DNA from: Maridesulfovibrio ferrireducens
GTDB lineage: Bacteria; Desulfobacterota; Desulfovibrionia; Desulfovibrionales; Desulfovibrionaceae
NCBI RefSeq assembly: GCF_900101105.1
Contig: NZ_FNGA01000001.1
Location: 434,001-498,000 of the forward strand
Reading direction: 5' to 3'
Length of the DNA stretch: 64,000 nt
Part shown: positions 36,646 through 45,403 of the stretch, in pieces
Layout: each line of letters starts with the position of its first letter
Numbering within the stretch: the stretch's first letter is position 1
The notes under the pieces: model-generated
Databases searched by the model: none
The model's input: only the letters and a program-made list of their open reading frames with translations
Told to the model about the DNA's origin: nothing
Program-made: the position numbers and the translations under genes

Positions 36646-36888
36646 TTAATCTTCAGACTCCAGAGTGTAATTCATCTCTTCGGCCATCAACTTAAGAGGC
36701 TCAACCCTTCCGGTAATTATCATAATTTCCATCAGAGTCTCGGCTCCAAGTTTTGCCTTCGGATCGTCAGGATTCACCTCACGCAGCAAGGTCTTAGGAC
36801 TTTTGCCCACTTTTTCAGCAAGAACTTCTAAAGGAACCGGTCCGTTTATTACAAGCTCCTGTATTGCTCTTTCAATCCTTTCAGACAT
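36646..36888 (-). CDS. small CII-like phage-type regulatory protein
   Basis: This 80-residue protein starts with a helical domain and the pattern VPLEVLAEKVGKSPKTLLREVNPDDP, then KLGAETLMEIMIITG, which resembles the phage regulatory CII/CP76 family in organisation. AGAGG lies nine bases before the ATG. No phage gene is nearby, so it is probably a domesticated regulator. It is divergent from the phosphate operon, whose promoter region it shares. Family assignment is by eye and moderately sure. Confidence 0.65.
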   Translation of the reverse strand: MSERIERAIQELVINGPVPLEVLAEKVGKSPKTLLREVNPDDPKAKLGAETLMEIMIITGRVEPLKLMAEEMNYTLESED

Positions 36889-37057
36889 TGCGTTAAACCT
36901 CTTTCTATATTGGTTATTAAACCACCAAACTACTTATTTATATCTCAAAAATTTTAAACATTCAACAGGACAAAACCATGTCTGACTATGCTTGTATTTG
37001 TACATACATTCTAGTGTTATTTTTTTCGGAAATGAGATACTTATTCGAAAGGCAAAA

Positions 37058-37075
37058 TTGTCACTAGATTGTAAC
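37058..37075 (+). promoter_or_regulatory. Pho box 1
   Basis: TTGTCAC-TAGA-TTGTAAC shows two 7-base repeats with 11-base period and a 4-base spacer, the same geometry as the E. coli PhoB site (CTGTCAT repeats). A TGATAT lies just downstream as a possible -10. Confidence 0.65.
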
Positions 37076-37166
37076 AATTGATATTTACATACCAATTGCA
37101 GCAAACATCACTGATTATAAGGGCTCAGAGCTTTAGTAGTGTTTTTTTCAAAACTTGACCTAACCA

Positions 37167-37195
37167 CTTTAACGTGATTGTTACTGCTCTGTAAC
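37167..37195 (+). promoter_or_regulatory. Pho box 2, three tandem repeats
   Basis: CTTTAAC, TTGTTAC and CTGTAAC begin at 37167, 37178 and 37189, exactly 11 bases apart. The last two match the PhoB half-site well. The group ends 55 bases before the kinase gene, leaving room for a -10 near 37204-37210. Confidence 0.7.
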
Positions 37196-37249
37196 AAGAC
37201 ACGTGAATGATGCGGGATCTTAAAGAAGCACACAGGTTTGGAGGGAGCG

Positions 37250-39025
37250 TTGCCCAAGAAATCTTTACATATGAAAATCCTACTCTGGGGCTGGGCAGTA
37301 ATGCTCTGCGCCCTGTTGCTTACTTTCTGGTTTTATTACGGAACAGTGGCTGAAGAACTTGCCAATTCAAGCGGCCAGAACACTTCTCGATTGCTCAATT
37401 TTGTAAGAAGACAAATCAGCAAAAGCGAAACCTCTCCGGGCACATCCTCATTCCAAAAAGAAGTAACGGAACTGGGGCATGATCTTGGGATCAGAATTAC
37501 CTACATTAAAGACGGCAAAGTTTTAGCAGACTCCGAAGTTCAAGAAAAAAGACTCTCCAAACTTGATGACCATTCCGATCGTCCCGAAGTTATTGCTGCT
37601 GAAGCAAGCGGTTCAGGCGAAAACATAAGATACAGCACCACGCTCGATACCCGCATGCTTTATGTCGCAAAAACCATGAGCAAAGAGGGTGAATTTCTGC
37701 GTTTGGCATTGCCCTACTCCGTAATCGGCGAGCGTTTGGATCGCGTAAAATGGAACTTTGCTCTCGTCCTGCTGCTGATCGCCATCGGATCAGCCCTGCT
37801 TCTCATATATATAGGTAGACGGACTTCCGCCGCTGTAACTGAAATTTCCGCAACAGCACGAGCTATCGGCGAAGGGGACTACAGCAAGCGTATCCGAATT
37901 ATCCCCGGCGGTGAATATCAACTGCTGGCGGATTCGATCAATACAATGGCCCGTAAAATCCAAGGCCACATAGAAATAATCGAAGATCAGAAAAACAAGC
38001 TTGATGCCATGTTTGACAACATGAAGGAAGGCATCATGGTTCTTGACACGGACGGTAAAATTGAATCTGTAAACCGCTCCATGGTCGAAATTGTTCCAGA
38101 GACAAAAAACAGCAAAGGGCGCATGCCTCTTGAAGTCCTCACCCGTCATGAAATTCAGGACTCCGTCGACGTCATCATCAATAATCTAAACAACGTCAAA
38201 TCCGACTCAATAATTTTAGACTTCCCTGACGGCCGTTCAATGAACGTCACGATATGTTCCTTCAATGACTCCAATAGTCGCCGCAAATTAATTCTTGTTT
38301 TCCATGACATCAGTGAAGTCCGCCGGATTGAAATGGTACTTAGAGACTTTGTATCCAATGCTTCGCACCAGCTTCGTACTCCGCTTACAAGCATCAAAGG
38401 ATATACTGAAACCATTATAGACAATCCACCGCAGGACAATCACACTCTTTCAAAATTTTTGAACATAATTCTCGACAATGCCAACCACATGTCAAAAGTA
38501 ATTACAGGCATGTTTGCACTTGCCCGCAGCGAATACTCCGGCAAAAAGCTTCGCTCAGAACCGACGAGTCTGAATGAAACGATCACTCACAGCATTAACA
38601 ATCTGACAAAACAAGCTGCCTCAAAAAAAATAAAGATAACAACAGGACATATTGCTGAAAATCCTGTTGTAGGTACAGATGAAGGATTAATTCAGATTTT
38701 TGAAAATCTGCTGGAAAATGCTATCAAATATGCTCCGGAAAACAGCTCTATCAAAATAGAAACAGAACTGAAGGGAGACTCGATAACTACAAAAGTTATT
38801 GATGAAGGCCCTGGAATTACTCCTTCCGATACTGAAAGAATTTTCGAACGTTTCTTTAAATTGGATGAAAATGCTGTCGAAAACGGCAGCTCAGGATTGG
38901 GACTTGCTATCTGTCGCAGTCTTGTTCGTAACTTCAATGGTGACATATGGGTTGAAAGCCCTGCTGATACAGCTACCGGAACCGGCTCCTCATTTTGTGT
39001 GAAGCTCCCGGTAGCAAACGGCTAA
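37250..39025 (+). CDS. PhoR-type membrane sensor histidine kinase
   Basis: The 591-residue protein has a first membrane helix at residues about 10-30, a periplasmic domain to about 165, a second helix to about 190, then HAMP, a PAS domain (NMKEGIMVLDTDGKI), HisKA with H373 in NASHQLRTPL and a HATPase domain (NLLENAIKYA, DEGPGI, GSSGLGLAI). The layout is that of PhoR/WalK kinases. The TTG at 37250 is chosen because GGAGGG lies five bases before it; TTG at 37238 and ATG at 37271 lack proper spacing. It heads an operon with a phosphate permease and a PhoU-like protein, behind Pho boxes, so it likely senses phosphate status. No phoB lies in the window. Confidence 0.88.
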   Translation: MPKKSLHMKILLWGWAVMLCALLLTFWFYYGTVAEELANSSGQNTSRLLNFVRRQISKSETSPGTSSFQKEVTELGHDLGIRITYIKDGKVLADSEVQEKRLSKLDDHSDRPEVIAAEASGSGENIRYSTTLDTRMLYVAKTMSKEGEFLRLALPYSVIGERLDRVKWNFALVLLLIAIGSALLLIYIGRRTSAAVTEISATARAIGEGDYSKRIRIIPGGEYQLLADSINTMARKIQGHIEIIEDQKNKLDAMFDNMKEGIMVLDTDGKIESVNRSMVEIVPETKNSKGRMPLEVLTRHEIQDSVDVIINNLNNVKSDSIILDFPDGRSMNVTICSFNDSNSRRKLILVFHDISEVRRIEMVLRDFVSNASHQLRTPLTSIKGYTETIIDNPPQDNHTLSKFLNIILDNANHMSKVITGMFALARSEYSGKKLRSEPTSLNETITHSINNLTKQAASKKIKITTGHIAENPVVGTDEGLIQIFENLLENAIKYAPENSSIKIETELKGDSITTKVIDEGPGITPSDTERIFERFFKLDENAVENGSSGLGLAICRSLVRNFNGDIWVESPADTATGTGSSFCVKLPVANG

Positions 39026-39072
39026 TCACGCCGACAAAACTTTATAAGTTTTCAATAAGAGGTTTATCTTTA

Positions 39073-40308
39073 ATGGATATTTATGATGTGTTTTTCTACC
39101 TGTCCCTGTTCGCAGGGTTCATGATGGCCTTTAACCTAGGTGCAAACGACGTGGCGAACTCCATGGCGTCTGCGGTTGGGGCAAAAGCTATCAGCATCAA
39201 ACAGGCGGTTTTCATTGCAGGAACTCTAAACTTTGCCGGAGCCGTATTCCTAGGTTCGCAAGTAACTGCAACGGTTAGTAAAGGAATCATCAACGCAGAT
39301 GTAATCGCAGACCCTAAAGTAGTTATGGTAGGCATGTTTTCTGCGCTATTAGCTGCGGGTTTATGGGTCTTAATATCAACACTTACAGCCCTGCCGGTAT
39401 CTTCGACCCACTCCATTGTGGGTAGTATTCTGGGGTTCGGACTTGTTGCAGGCGGACCGGATGTAGTAAATTGGATGAAAATGGTCGGGATCGTTATGTC
39501 TTGGATTATTTCACCTTTTTTCGCTGCAACCATCGCTTATCTTATATTCACCCACATTCGAAAAACAATCCTTTTTCAAAAAGACTTTATTCATCAAGCC
39601 AAAAAATGGGCTCCAATATGGATGGGATTAACGGTTCTGCTTATCGCTCTTTCCTTTTTATATAAAACACCGGTCGGCAAAAGTTTAAACCTTCCATTCT
39701 TCGGCTCGCTGGCACTTGCTTTTGCTATTGCCGGAGTTGTTTGGCTTGGCGGAAAACTGGCTGTTAATAAACTGGTGGGAGATCCTGAGCAGGGAGCTGA
39801 AGCTGTCGAAGAAACATTCAGAAAACTCCAGATCGGAACATCCTGCTATGTGGCCCTGTCTCAGGGCGCAAATGATGTTGCCAACGCAATCGGCCCAGTG
39901 GCAGCAATCTATCTCATATCAAAACAACATGTACTCCTCGCCAAAGCAGATGTTCCCCTCGGATTGCTGGTCATGGGTGGAGTAGGTATAGCGATAGGTA
40001 TTGCTCTTCTCGGATACAAAGTAATGGGAACAGTCGGCACAAAAATCACTGTACTTACAAATACTCGAGGATTCGCAGTTGATTTTGGTGCAGCAACAAC
40101 AGTTCTGATTGCTTCAAACATGGGTCTTCCTGTATCATCTACCCATGCGGCTGTAGGTTCAGTTGTCGGAGTAGGTCTGGCGAGAGGTTTTTCTGCGGTT
40201 AATTTTCAAATTCTTGGTAAAATTGTCCTTTATTGGGTACTAACAGTACCTATCGCAGCACTTACAAGCATTATCATATTCACAATACTCAAGTGGATTT
40301 GTTTATAA
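39073..40308 (+). CDS. pit: Pit-family inorganic phosphate permease
   Basis: The 411-residue membrane protein has the duplicated Pit signature GANDVANS near residue 22 and GANDVANAI near residue 260, plus the paired LPVSSTHS/LPVSSTHA motifs. Pit proteins carry metal-phosphate by proton or sodium symport. The longer frame from 38995 overlaps the kinase gene in another frame; the ATG at 39073 after an AAGAGG sequence gives the normal N-terminus. It lies 47 bases after the kinase and 22 bases before the DUF47 gene, in one operon. Confidence 0.93.
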   Translation: MDIYDVFFYLSLFAGFMMAFNLGANDVANSMASAVGAKAISIKQAVFIAGTLNFAGAVFLGSQVTATVSKGIINADVIADPKVVMVGMFSALLAAGLWVLISTLTALPVSSTHSIVGSILGFGLVAGGPDVVNWMKMVGIVMSWIISPFFAATIAYLIFTHIRKTILFQKDFIHQAKKWAPIWMGLTVLLIALSFLYKTPVGKSLNLPFFGSLALAFAIAGVVWLGGKLAVNKLVGDPEQGAEAVEETFRKLQIGTSCYVALSQGANDVANAIGPVAAIYLISKQHVLLAKADVPLGLLVMGGVGIAIGIALLGYKVMGTVGTKITVLTNTRGFAVDFGAATTVLIASNMGLPVSSTHAAVGSVVGVGLARGFSAVNFQILGKIVLYWVLTVPIAALTSIIIFTILKWICL

Positions 40309-40330
40309 TATTAAATTTAAGGAGGCCAAC

Positions 40331-41008
40331 ATGCGTTTTCGTCTGCCCTTTCTAGCTCTTATAGTTTCTAAAAATCCTATGGAAGGATTAACAAAGCATT
40401 ACAATAAAATTGCTGAATGCATTCAAATAATTAATGACTCAGTTGAATGCTATGTAACAGGAGATTCAACCTGCAAAGACTTCGGAGATCTTATTGCTCA
40501 GATCGACAAGGTAGAGAGTGAAGCCGACAAGATCAAAAGATCTATTCGTAATCACCTGCCGCACAGTATGTTCATGTCTGTTGATAAGACTCTGTTCTTT
40601 AACTACACACGCAGTCAGGACAACATCCTCGACTACGCACAGGAAGCTCTTCACTGGCTCGGCATGCGTAAGGTCAGTATCCCTGAAATCTATCAGAAAG
40701 ATTTAATTATCCTTCTTTCAGAAGTTAACGATACTACTATGCGTCTCGGTCCGGCACTCAAGGCAACCATCGAACTCAACGACGGGACTTCCCTTGATCG
40801 TGCAAATACCAAAAGAAAGATCAGAAAAGTCCGCAGGCATTATGCCAAAGCGGTCGAACTGAGAAAGGCTCTAACCGACAAGATCTATAAATCTGATATG
40901 GATTTTAAAGACATCTACCAGCTTATGCACTTCGTAGATTGCCTAAGCGAAATGGCTCACGAAGCAGAAGGATGTGCAGATATCCTTCGCGCAATGTTAG
41001 CCAGATAG
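40331..41008 (+). CDS. DUF47/PhoU-like protein (Pit accessory protein)
   Basis: This 225-residue helical protein belongs to DUF47 (TIGR00153), relatives of PhoU that are nearly always beside pit genes. Marks are the acidic and polar helices with DKVESEADKIKRSIRNHL and the later HFVDCLSEMAHEAEGCADIL. Such proteins are thought to gate the Pit transporter or link it to PhoR. It follows pit after 22 bases with an AAGGAGG ribosome site and is followed by the operon terminator. Function as a regulator is family knowledge, not visible directly. Confidence 0.92.
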   Translation: MRFRLPFLALIVSKNPMEGLTKHYNKIAECIQIINDSVECYVTGDSTCKDFGDLIAQIDKVESEADKIKRSIRNHLPHSMFMSVDKTLFFNYTRSQDNILDYAQEALHWLGMRKVSIPEIYQKDLIILLSEVNDTTMRLGPALKATIELNDGTSLDRANTKRKIRKVRRHYAKAVELRKALTDKIYKSDMDFKDIYQLMHFVDCLSEMAHEAEGCADILRAMLAR

Positions 41009-41028
41009 ATTCTCATTATATATCATGC

Positions 41029-41066
41029 AAAAAGCCCCTGAAAACTATGTTTTCAGGGGCTTTTTT
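41029..41066 (+). terminator. terminator of the phosphate operon
   Basis: GCCCCTGAAAAC/GTTTTCAGGGGC (41034-41045 and 41049-41060) with a 3-base loop is preceded by AAAAA and followed by TTTTTT. It can work on both strands and also lies after the acs stop. Confidence 0.95.
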
Positions 41067-41112
41067 ATTAAGAAATAACTTTCCCGGCCCGACTACAAAA
41101 CCGCCGGACGAT

Positions 41113-42996
41113 CTATGAATCTTCCCGTTCTTTTAAAGTCAGCCGTTTAATTTTACCGCTTGAAGTCTTTGGCAGTTCATCGCAGAATTCGATGCTTTTA
41201 ATTACAACGATTGGTCCAAGTTCGCGGTGAATATGATCTACAAGTTCTTTGTGTAACTCATCAGATTCCATAGCATCATAAATAAGGGTGACAAAAGCCT
41301 TTGCAACTTCTCCCTTGATCTTATCCGGCACCCCGATAACAACGGCTTCGGCAACATCCGGATGACTCGTCAAAGCACTTTCCACTTCAGCTGAACCGAC
41401 GCGATGCCCTGAAATATTAAGCACGTCATCCGCACGGCCTTGAATCCAGAAATAGCCATCTTCATCTTTGCGGGCCACATCTCCGGCATAGAACATCCCC
41501 GGAATAATTCCCCAGTAATGATCCACCAATGCGCGGTCATCATTTAAAACAGCACTGAACATGGCGGGCCATGGCTTTTTGATTACGAGAAATCCGCCTT
41601 TGCCGGCAGGAACAGAATTGCCTTCCAAATCTACAACATCCGCGTCAATTCCCGGAAGAGCCCGTGTTACGGAACCAGGTTTAAGAACTGATACAGGCAT
41701 AGGGCTGATCATAATCATACCCGTCTCGGTCTGCCACCATGTATCAAGAACCGGACACTGACTTTTCCCAATATTTTCGTAGAACCAAATCCATGCTTCA
41801 GGATTGAAAGGCTCACCAACCGCCCCGAGAATGCGCAGGGTGGAAAGGTCGTGCTGGTCCGGGTAACGATGCCCGAATCTCATTAAAGTACGAATCTGAG
41901 TAGGAGACGTGTAGAAAATCGAAACACCGTACTTAGAAATAATATTCCAAAGCCTGTCGGCCTGTGGATAAAGAGCATGCCCTTCATACATTACAGTGGT
42001 AGTGCCCGCTAAAAGCGGCCCGTAAACCAGATAACTATGACCGGTTATCCAGCCCGGATCAGCTGAACACCAAAAAATATCTGTCGGCTTAAGGTCAAAG
42101 ACCCATTTGAAAGTTCTATGCACACCAACCATGTAGCCACCGTGAGAATGAATGATTCCCTTTGGCTTACCCGCTGTCCCTGAGGTATGCAAAATAAAGA
42201 GCGGATCATTGGAGTCCATTATTTCAGAGGAGGCATGAGCCCGCTCGTGGCGGACAATATCTTCATACCAATAATCTCTGGCTGAATCCATCTCCACTTC
42301 AACGTTCGCCCTATGAACAACCACCACTGACTCAAGCTTTTCTGCCGGACTATCAAGAAGTGCGTGATCAACGGCTTCTTTCAGCCTGATAACCTGTCCG
42401 TTACGGTAAAAACCATCAACAGTGACCACAACGCGTGGCTGAATTTCTCTGATCCGCTCACGAAGATGTTTTGCGGAAAAACCGGAAAAAACAAGTGAAT
42501 GCACCGCTCCGATTCTAGCACAGGCAAGCATTGAAATAACTGTTTCAGGGAGCTGAGGCATATAGAGAACAACTCGGTCCCCTTTAGTTACGCCAAGAGC
42601 GCGCAAGCCGTTGGCGAATCTGTTTACCGCGCGGTAGAGTTCATAATATGTAAACTGGCGGGAATCGCCCGGCTCACCTTCCCATATAAGGGCAAGGCGG
42701 TTTTTATTAACTGTCTCGATATGACGATCGAGCGCATTGTAAACAATGTTACATCTAGCCCCCGTGAACCATTTGTAATCAGGAGCTTTTGAGTCGTCGA
42801 GCACCTGATCCCATTTGGTGAACCAGTCCAGTTCTTCGGCGGCTTCTTCCCAATAGGCACAGAGGTCAGAATCCGCACGATCACGAGCAGCCCGTAAATC
42901 CTGTGGATTTATACCGGCCTCGATTATCATCTGCGGCAAGGGTCTAAAAACCCGCTCTTCGTGCAGGAGACTATCCAGAACTTCAGGATGACTCAT
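41113..42996 (-). CDS. acs: acetyl-CoA synthetase
   Basis: Acs activates acetate to acetyl-CoA through acetyl-AMP. The 627-residue protein has the P-loop TSGTAGKPKG, the motif WWQTETG, the hinge GRADDVLNISGHR and the acetylation-site motif PKTSSGKIKR. The ATG at 42996 follows GGGAG at good distance and is preferred over the upstream in-frame start at 43035. It is the second adenylate-forming enzyme in the window. It lies downstream of a LytTR response regulator gene on the same strand, with a LytTR-type direct repeat in the 156-base gap, so control by that regulator is likely. Confidence 0.95.
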   Translation of the reverse strand: MSHPEVLDSLLHEERVFRPLPQMIIEAGINPQDLRAARDRADSDLCAYWEEAAEELDWFTKWDQVLDDSKAPDYKWFTGARCNIVYNALDRHIETVNKNRLALIWEGEPGDSRQFTYYELYRAVNRFANGLRALGVTKGDRVVLYMPQLPETVISMLACARIGAVHSLVFSGFSAKHLRERIREIQPRVVVTVDGFYRNGQVIRLKEAVDHALLDSPAEKLESVVVVHRANVEVEMDSARDYWYEDIVRHERAHASSEIMDSNDPLFILHTSGTAGKPKGIIHSHGGYMVGVHRTFKWVFDLKPTDIFWCSADPGWITGHSYLVYGPLLAGTTTVMYEGHALYPQADRLWNIISKYGVSIFYTSPTQIRTLMRFGHRYPDQHDLSTLRILGAVGEPFNPEAWIWFYENIGKSQCPVLDTWWQTETGMIMISPMPVSVLKPGSVTRALPGIDADVVDLEGNSVPAGKGGFLVIKKPWPAMFSAVLNDDRALVDHYWGIIPGMFYAGDVARKDEDGYFWIQGRADDVLNISGHRVGSAEVESALTSHPDVAEAVVIGVPDKIKGEVAKAFVTLIYDAMESDELHKELVDHIHRELGPIVVIKSIEFCDELPKTSSGKIKRLTLKEREDS

Positions 42997-43113
42997 ACCA
43001 CACTCCCTTTGTTGATGCGCCCAAGCAAACCTCAATTGAAAATATCTTTTTAAAAACGGCAGTCATTCTTCCAGCTTCATTAATACACATACCGGTAGAT
43101 CTTTGCATATCAT

Positions 43114-43148
43114 ATTCGACAAACGGCGGAGGAAATTCGATGAACGGC
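43114..43148 (-). promoter_or_regulatory. LytTR-type direct repeat upstream of acs
   Basis: On the minus strand GCCGTTCAT (43148-43140) and GCCGTTTGT (43127-43119) are repeated with a 21-base period, each followed by CGAAT. This fits the known LytTR consensus (core CGTT with 12-13-base spacer) except for the first base. The repeat lies just after the LytTR gene stop and 120-150 bases before the acs start. Confidence 0.65.
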
Positions 43149-43152
43149 ATCA

Positions 43153-44019
43153 CTACATCCCCAATATTTGTTTCAGCTTACCGATTCGTCTTCTACTGAT
43201 GGGCAGCTCGATACGAGTACGCCCTGCCGTACGCAACATAAAATTGCTACCGGGAAGAGAAGCTATTTCCGTCACCATCTCAAGATTTACCAGATATTTG
43301 CGATGAACTCTAAAAAAACGGTGAGGCTCAAGACGCTCTTCAAGAGTCTTAAGCCTGTGTGAAGTCAGAAATTTTTGAGTTGCGGTATGTACATAGGAAT
43401 AATCTTCGTAAGCTTCTACAAAGATTATCTGAGTATACGGGATAAGAATCATGCGCCCGTCCTGATTAACGGGAAGCTTTTCAATTTCCGGCTGACGGGT
43501 CTGAGAATAATCCCATGCATGCTTTAGAGCGGCCAGGAATCGGTCCTGCTCTTCCTCTTCAAGAGGGAGCTGCAAAGTCTCTTCGCCTGTTTCAACGCCG
43601 GAACCGGACTCTTTCCAGTCCGAAGGTTCAGGAACCTCGCGGAAATGACTTTTAAATCTGGAAATACGCTCGACAGTCTTAGCCATTCTTTCTTCATCAG
43701 GCGGCCAGATAAGATAATCAACAGCTCCAAGCTCAAAAGCCTGATAAGCTTTGGTCTCATCTTCCGCGATAAAAATAAGGCCCGGTTTATTCTTGCTGGC
43801 CCCCATAGCCTGCGCCAGTTCTATTCCGCTGATCCCTTCAGGAAAATCAAGGGCAACAAAAATAATACCGTAACCGACTTCTTTATGCAGCTCGAGAGCT
43901 TCGTCAGCGAGTACCGTTTCACCGAGAACACGCACAACTTTCACACCTCGCAGGCTCTGCCGGATAACCGAGCGGACCTCTGCGTCCGGGTGGAGAATTA
44001 AAGTCTTGAGACTGGGCAA
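43153..44019 (-). CDS. LytTR-family response regulator
   Basis: The 288-residue protein has a receiver domain (residues 1-120), an acidic linker (EETLQLPLEEEEQD) and a LytTR DNA-binding domain (residues about 185-286) with YTQIIFVEAYEDYSYVHT and RFFRVHRKYLVNL. The acceptor is probably the aspartate in ALDFPEG; the first acidic pair is altered (HPDAE). The start is TTG with AAGGAGAAG before it. No histidine kinase is adjacent. The direct repeat directly downstream, in the acs promoter region, suggests that acs is its target. Confidence 0.9.
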   Translation of the reverse strand: MPSLKTLILHPDAEVRSVIRQSLRGVKVVRVLGETVLADEALELHKEVGYGIIFVALDFPEGISGIELAQAMGASKNKPGLIFIAEDETKAYQAFELGAVDYLIWPPDEERMAKTVERISRFKSHFREVPEPSDWKESGSGVETGEETLQLPLEEEEQDRFLAALKHAWDYSQTRQPEIEKLPVNQDGRMILIPYTQIIFVEAYEDYSYVHTATQKFLTSHRLKTLEERLEPHRFFRVHRKYLVNLEMVTEIASLPGSNFMLRTAGRTRIELPISRRRIGKLKQILGM

Positions 44020-44186
44020 AACTTCTCCTTAACAACAAATTAATCTAATTATTAAAGGGATAGCTCTAATTGTTGATGACTGCAAGAGATCTATTAATGT
44101 TCATAAGGGTTAATTTATAATATCCACATAAAGCCCGATCATTCATATTAATGCAATATTTTTGTGTTTCCTCCATTAAAACAAGC

Positions 44187-44233
44187 TAATAATCTCAAAA
44201 GGCATTGACACTAACGAGAATTATTACTATCAG
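44187..44233 (+). promoter_or_regulatory. perR promoter with inverted repeat
   Basis: TTGACA (44205-44210), 17 bases, TATCAG (44228-44233) form a good sigma-70 promoter. TAATAATCTC (44187-44196) and GAGAATTATTA (44216-44226) are near-perfect inverted copies on either side of the -35. They are candidate PerR sites for autoregulation. Confidence 0.55.
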
Positions 44234-44250
44234 TATTAGCAGAGGTCATT

Positions 44251-44637
44251 ATGAAAATAGGACAAAGAAGATCAAAACAACGAGAACTGATTCTTGAAGA
44301 ATTAAAGGGTGTCACATGCCATCCGACAGCCGATGAACTTTATGAGCTGGTCAGAAAAAGGCTTGCTAACATCAGCCTGGGTACTGTTTACAGAAATCTG
44401 GAGTTGATGGCTTCAAACGGAGTAATCCTCAAAATCGAATCCGGCGGAAAAAACAGGTTCGACGGGAATGCTATGCCGCATCCTCACATGAGATGTACTG
44501 AGTGCGGCAAAGTCGACGACATCACTTTTGATGTGAATGTCCCGATCCCGGACCAACTTGAAGCTAAAGGGTATAAAATTACCGGATGTACAATTGAATA
44601 CTATGGATTATGCCCGGAATGCAAAAACAGCTGTTAA
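44251..44637 (+). CDS. perR: PerR-type Fur-family peroxide regulator
   Basis: The 128-residue protein has the Fur fold: winged helix (residues 1-80, YELVRKRLANISLGTVYRNLE), then the dimer domain with CTECG and CPECKNSC for the structural zinc. The metal site HPHM and the preceding RFDG aspartate, together with the N-terminal CHPTAD histidine, match PerR rather than Fur. PerR-Fe is inactivated by peroxide through histidine oxidation. It heads the oxygen-defence block and is directly upstream of rubrerythrin. AGAGG precedes the ATG. Confidence 0.9.
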   Translation: MKIGQRRSKQRELILEELKGVTCHPTADELYELVRKRLANISLGTVYRNLELMASNGVILKIESGGKNRFDGNAMPHPHMRCTECGKVDDITFDVNVPIPDQLEAKGYKITGCTIEYYGLCPECKNSC

Positions 44638-44682
44638 AAACAGCCCTTTAGACTCGATTGTATTTCTAAAACAACAGTTGTT

Positions 44683-44741
44683 TATGTCAGTTGATAATTT
44701 ACAAAAAAAAAACTGACATATATTTTATTAGCTGATACTTT
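44683..44741 (+). promoter_or_regulatory. rubrerythrin promoter with inverted repeat
   Basis: TATGTCAGTT (44683-44692) and AACTGACATA (44711-44720) are perfect inverted 10-mers, 18 bases apart. CTGACA (44713-44718) and TACTTT (44736-44741) give a -35/-10 with 17-base spacing. The second arm covers the -35, which suits repression, most likely by PerR. Confidence 0.5.
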
Positions 44742-44800
44742 TAATAGTAGTGCAGCATAATAACACCGAATCTAAAAATAAGTTCAAAGGAGAAAGCATC

Positions 44801-45376
44801 ATGGCTGGATTAAAAGGATCTCGTACCGAAAAGAATATACTGACTGCTTTTGCCGGTGAATCACAGGCCCGCAATCGCTACACATATTTTGCTTCACAGG
44901 CCAAAAAAGAAGGTTTCGTTCAGATTTCTAAAATTTTTGAAGAAACGGCTAATCAGGAAAAAGAACACGCTAAACGTCTGTTCAAACTTCTTGAAGGCGG
45001 AGATGTAGAAGTAACTGCAGCTTTCCCTGCCGGAATTGTCGGAACAACAGCTGAAAACCTCATGGCTTCTGCCGCCGGTGAAAAAGAAGAATGGGAACAC
45101 ATGTACCCTTCTTTTGCTAAAATTGCAGAAGAAGAAGGGTTCACATCAATTGCCGCCATCTTTAAAGCTATCGCTGTTGCAGAAGAATTTCACGAAAAAC
45201 GTTACGTAGCCCTTGCTAAAAATATTGAAGACGGTAAGGTTTTTGAAAAAGATACATGCGTGGTATGGCAGTGTCAGAATTGCGGTTACACTCGCGAGGG
45301 CAAAGAAGCTCTTAAACAGTGTCCAGCATGTGCCCATCCACAGGCCCACTTTCAGCTTGTTTGTGAAAATTACTAA
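44801..45376 (+). CDS. rbr: rubrerythrin
   Basis: Rubrerythrin reduces hydrogen peroxide with electrons from rubredoxin. The first 140 residues are a ferritin-like four-helix bundle with the diiron ligands in the AFAGESQARNRY, EETANQEKEHA and AVAEEFHEKRY motifs. The C-terminal rubredoxin domain has CQNCG and CPACAH for the Fe(SCys)4 site. The ATG at 44801 follows AAAGGAG; an upstream frame from 44750 adds 17 residues outside the family. Length 191 is canonical. Confidence 0.97.
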   Translation: MAGLKGSRTEKNILTAFAGESQARNRYTYFASQAKKEGFVQISKIFEETANQEKEHAKRLFKLLEGGDVEVTAAFPAGIVGTTAENLMASAAGEKEEWEHMYPSFAKIAEEEGFTSIAAIFKAIAVAEEFHEKRYVALAKNIEDGKVFEKDTCVVWQCQNCGYTREGKEALKQCPACAHPQAHFQLVCENY

Positions 45377-45403
45377 TTTTTAACCCCTGCAACGGAGAGT
45401 ACA

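Larger units (their letters stand above)
36889..37249. other. long regulatory region of the phosphate operon
   Basis: These 361 bases contain no gene. They hold two separate Pho-box-like repeat groups (37058-37075 and 37167-37195) and a CAATTG-flanked AT-rich section at 37075-37099. The region also carries the promoter of the divergent CII-like gene. Confidence 0.6.

Noticed and set aside
37238-37249. TTG at 37238 as the start of the PhoR-type kinase
   Set aside because: The GGAGGG ribosome site would lie inside the gene; the TTG at 37250 has it at proper distance.
39096-39533. 145-residue frame opposite pit
   Set aside because: Shadow frame of the membrane protein gene on the other strand.
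43052-43060. Third GCCGTT sequence in the acs upstream region
   Set aside because: It is 67 bases from the nearest repeat, not a multiple of 21, so it does not belong to the LytTR array.
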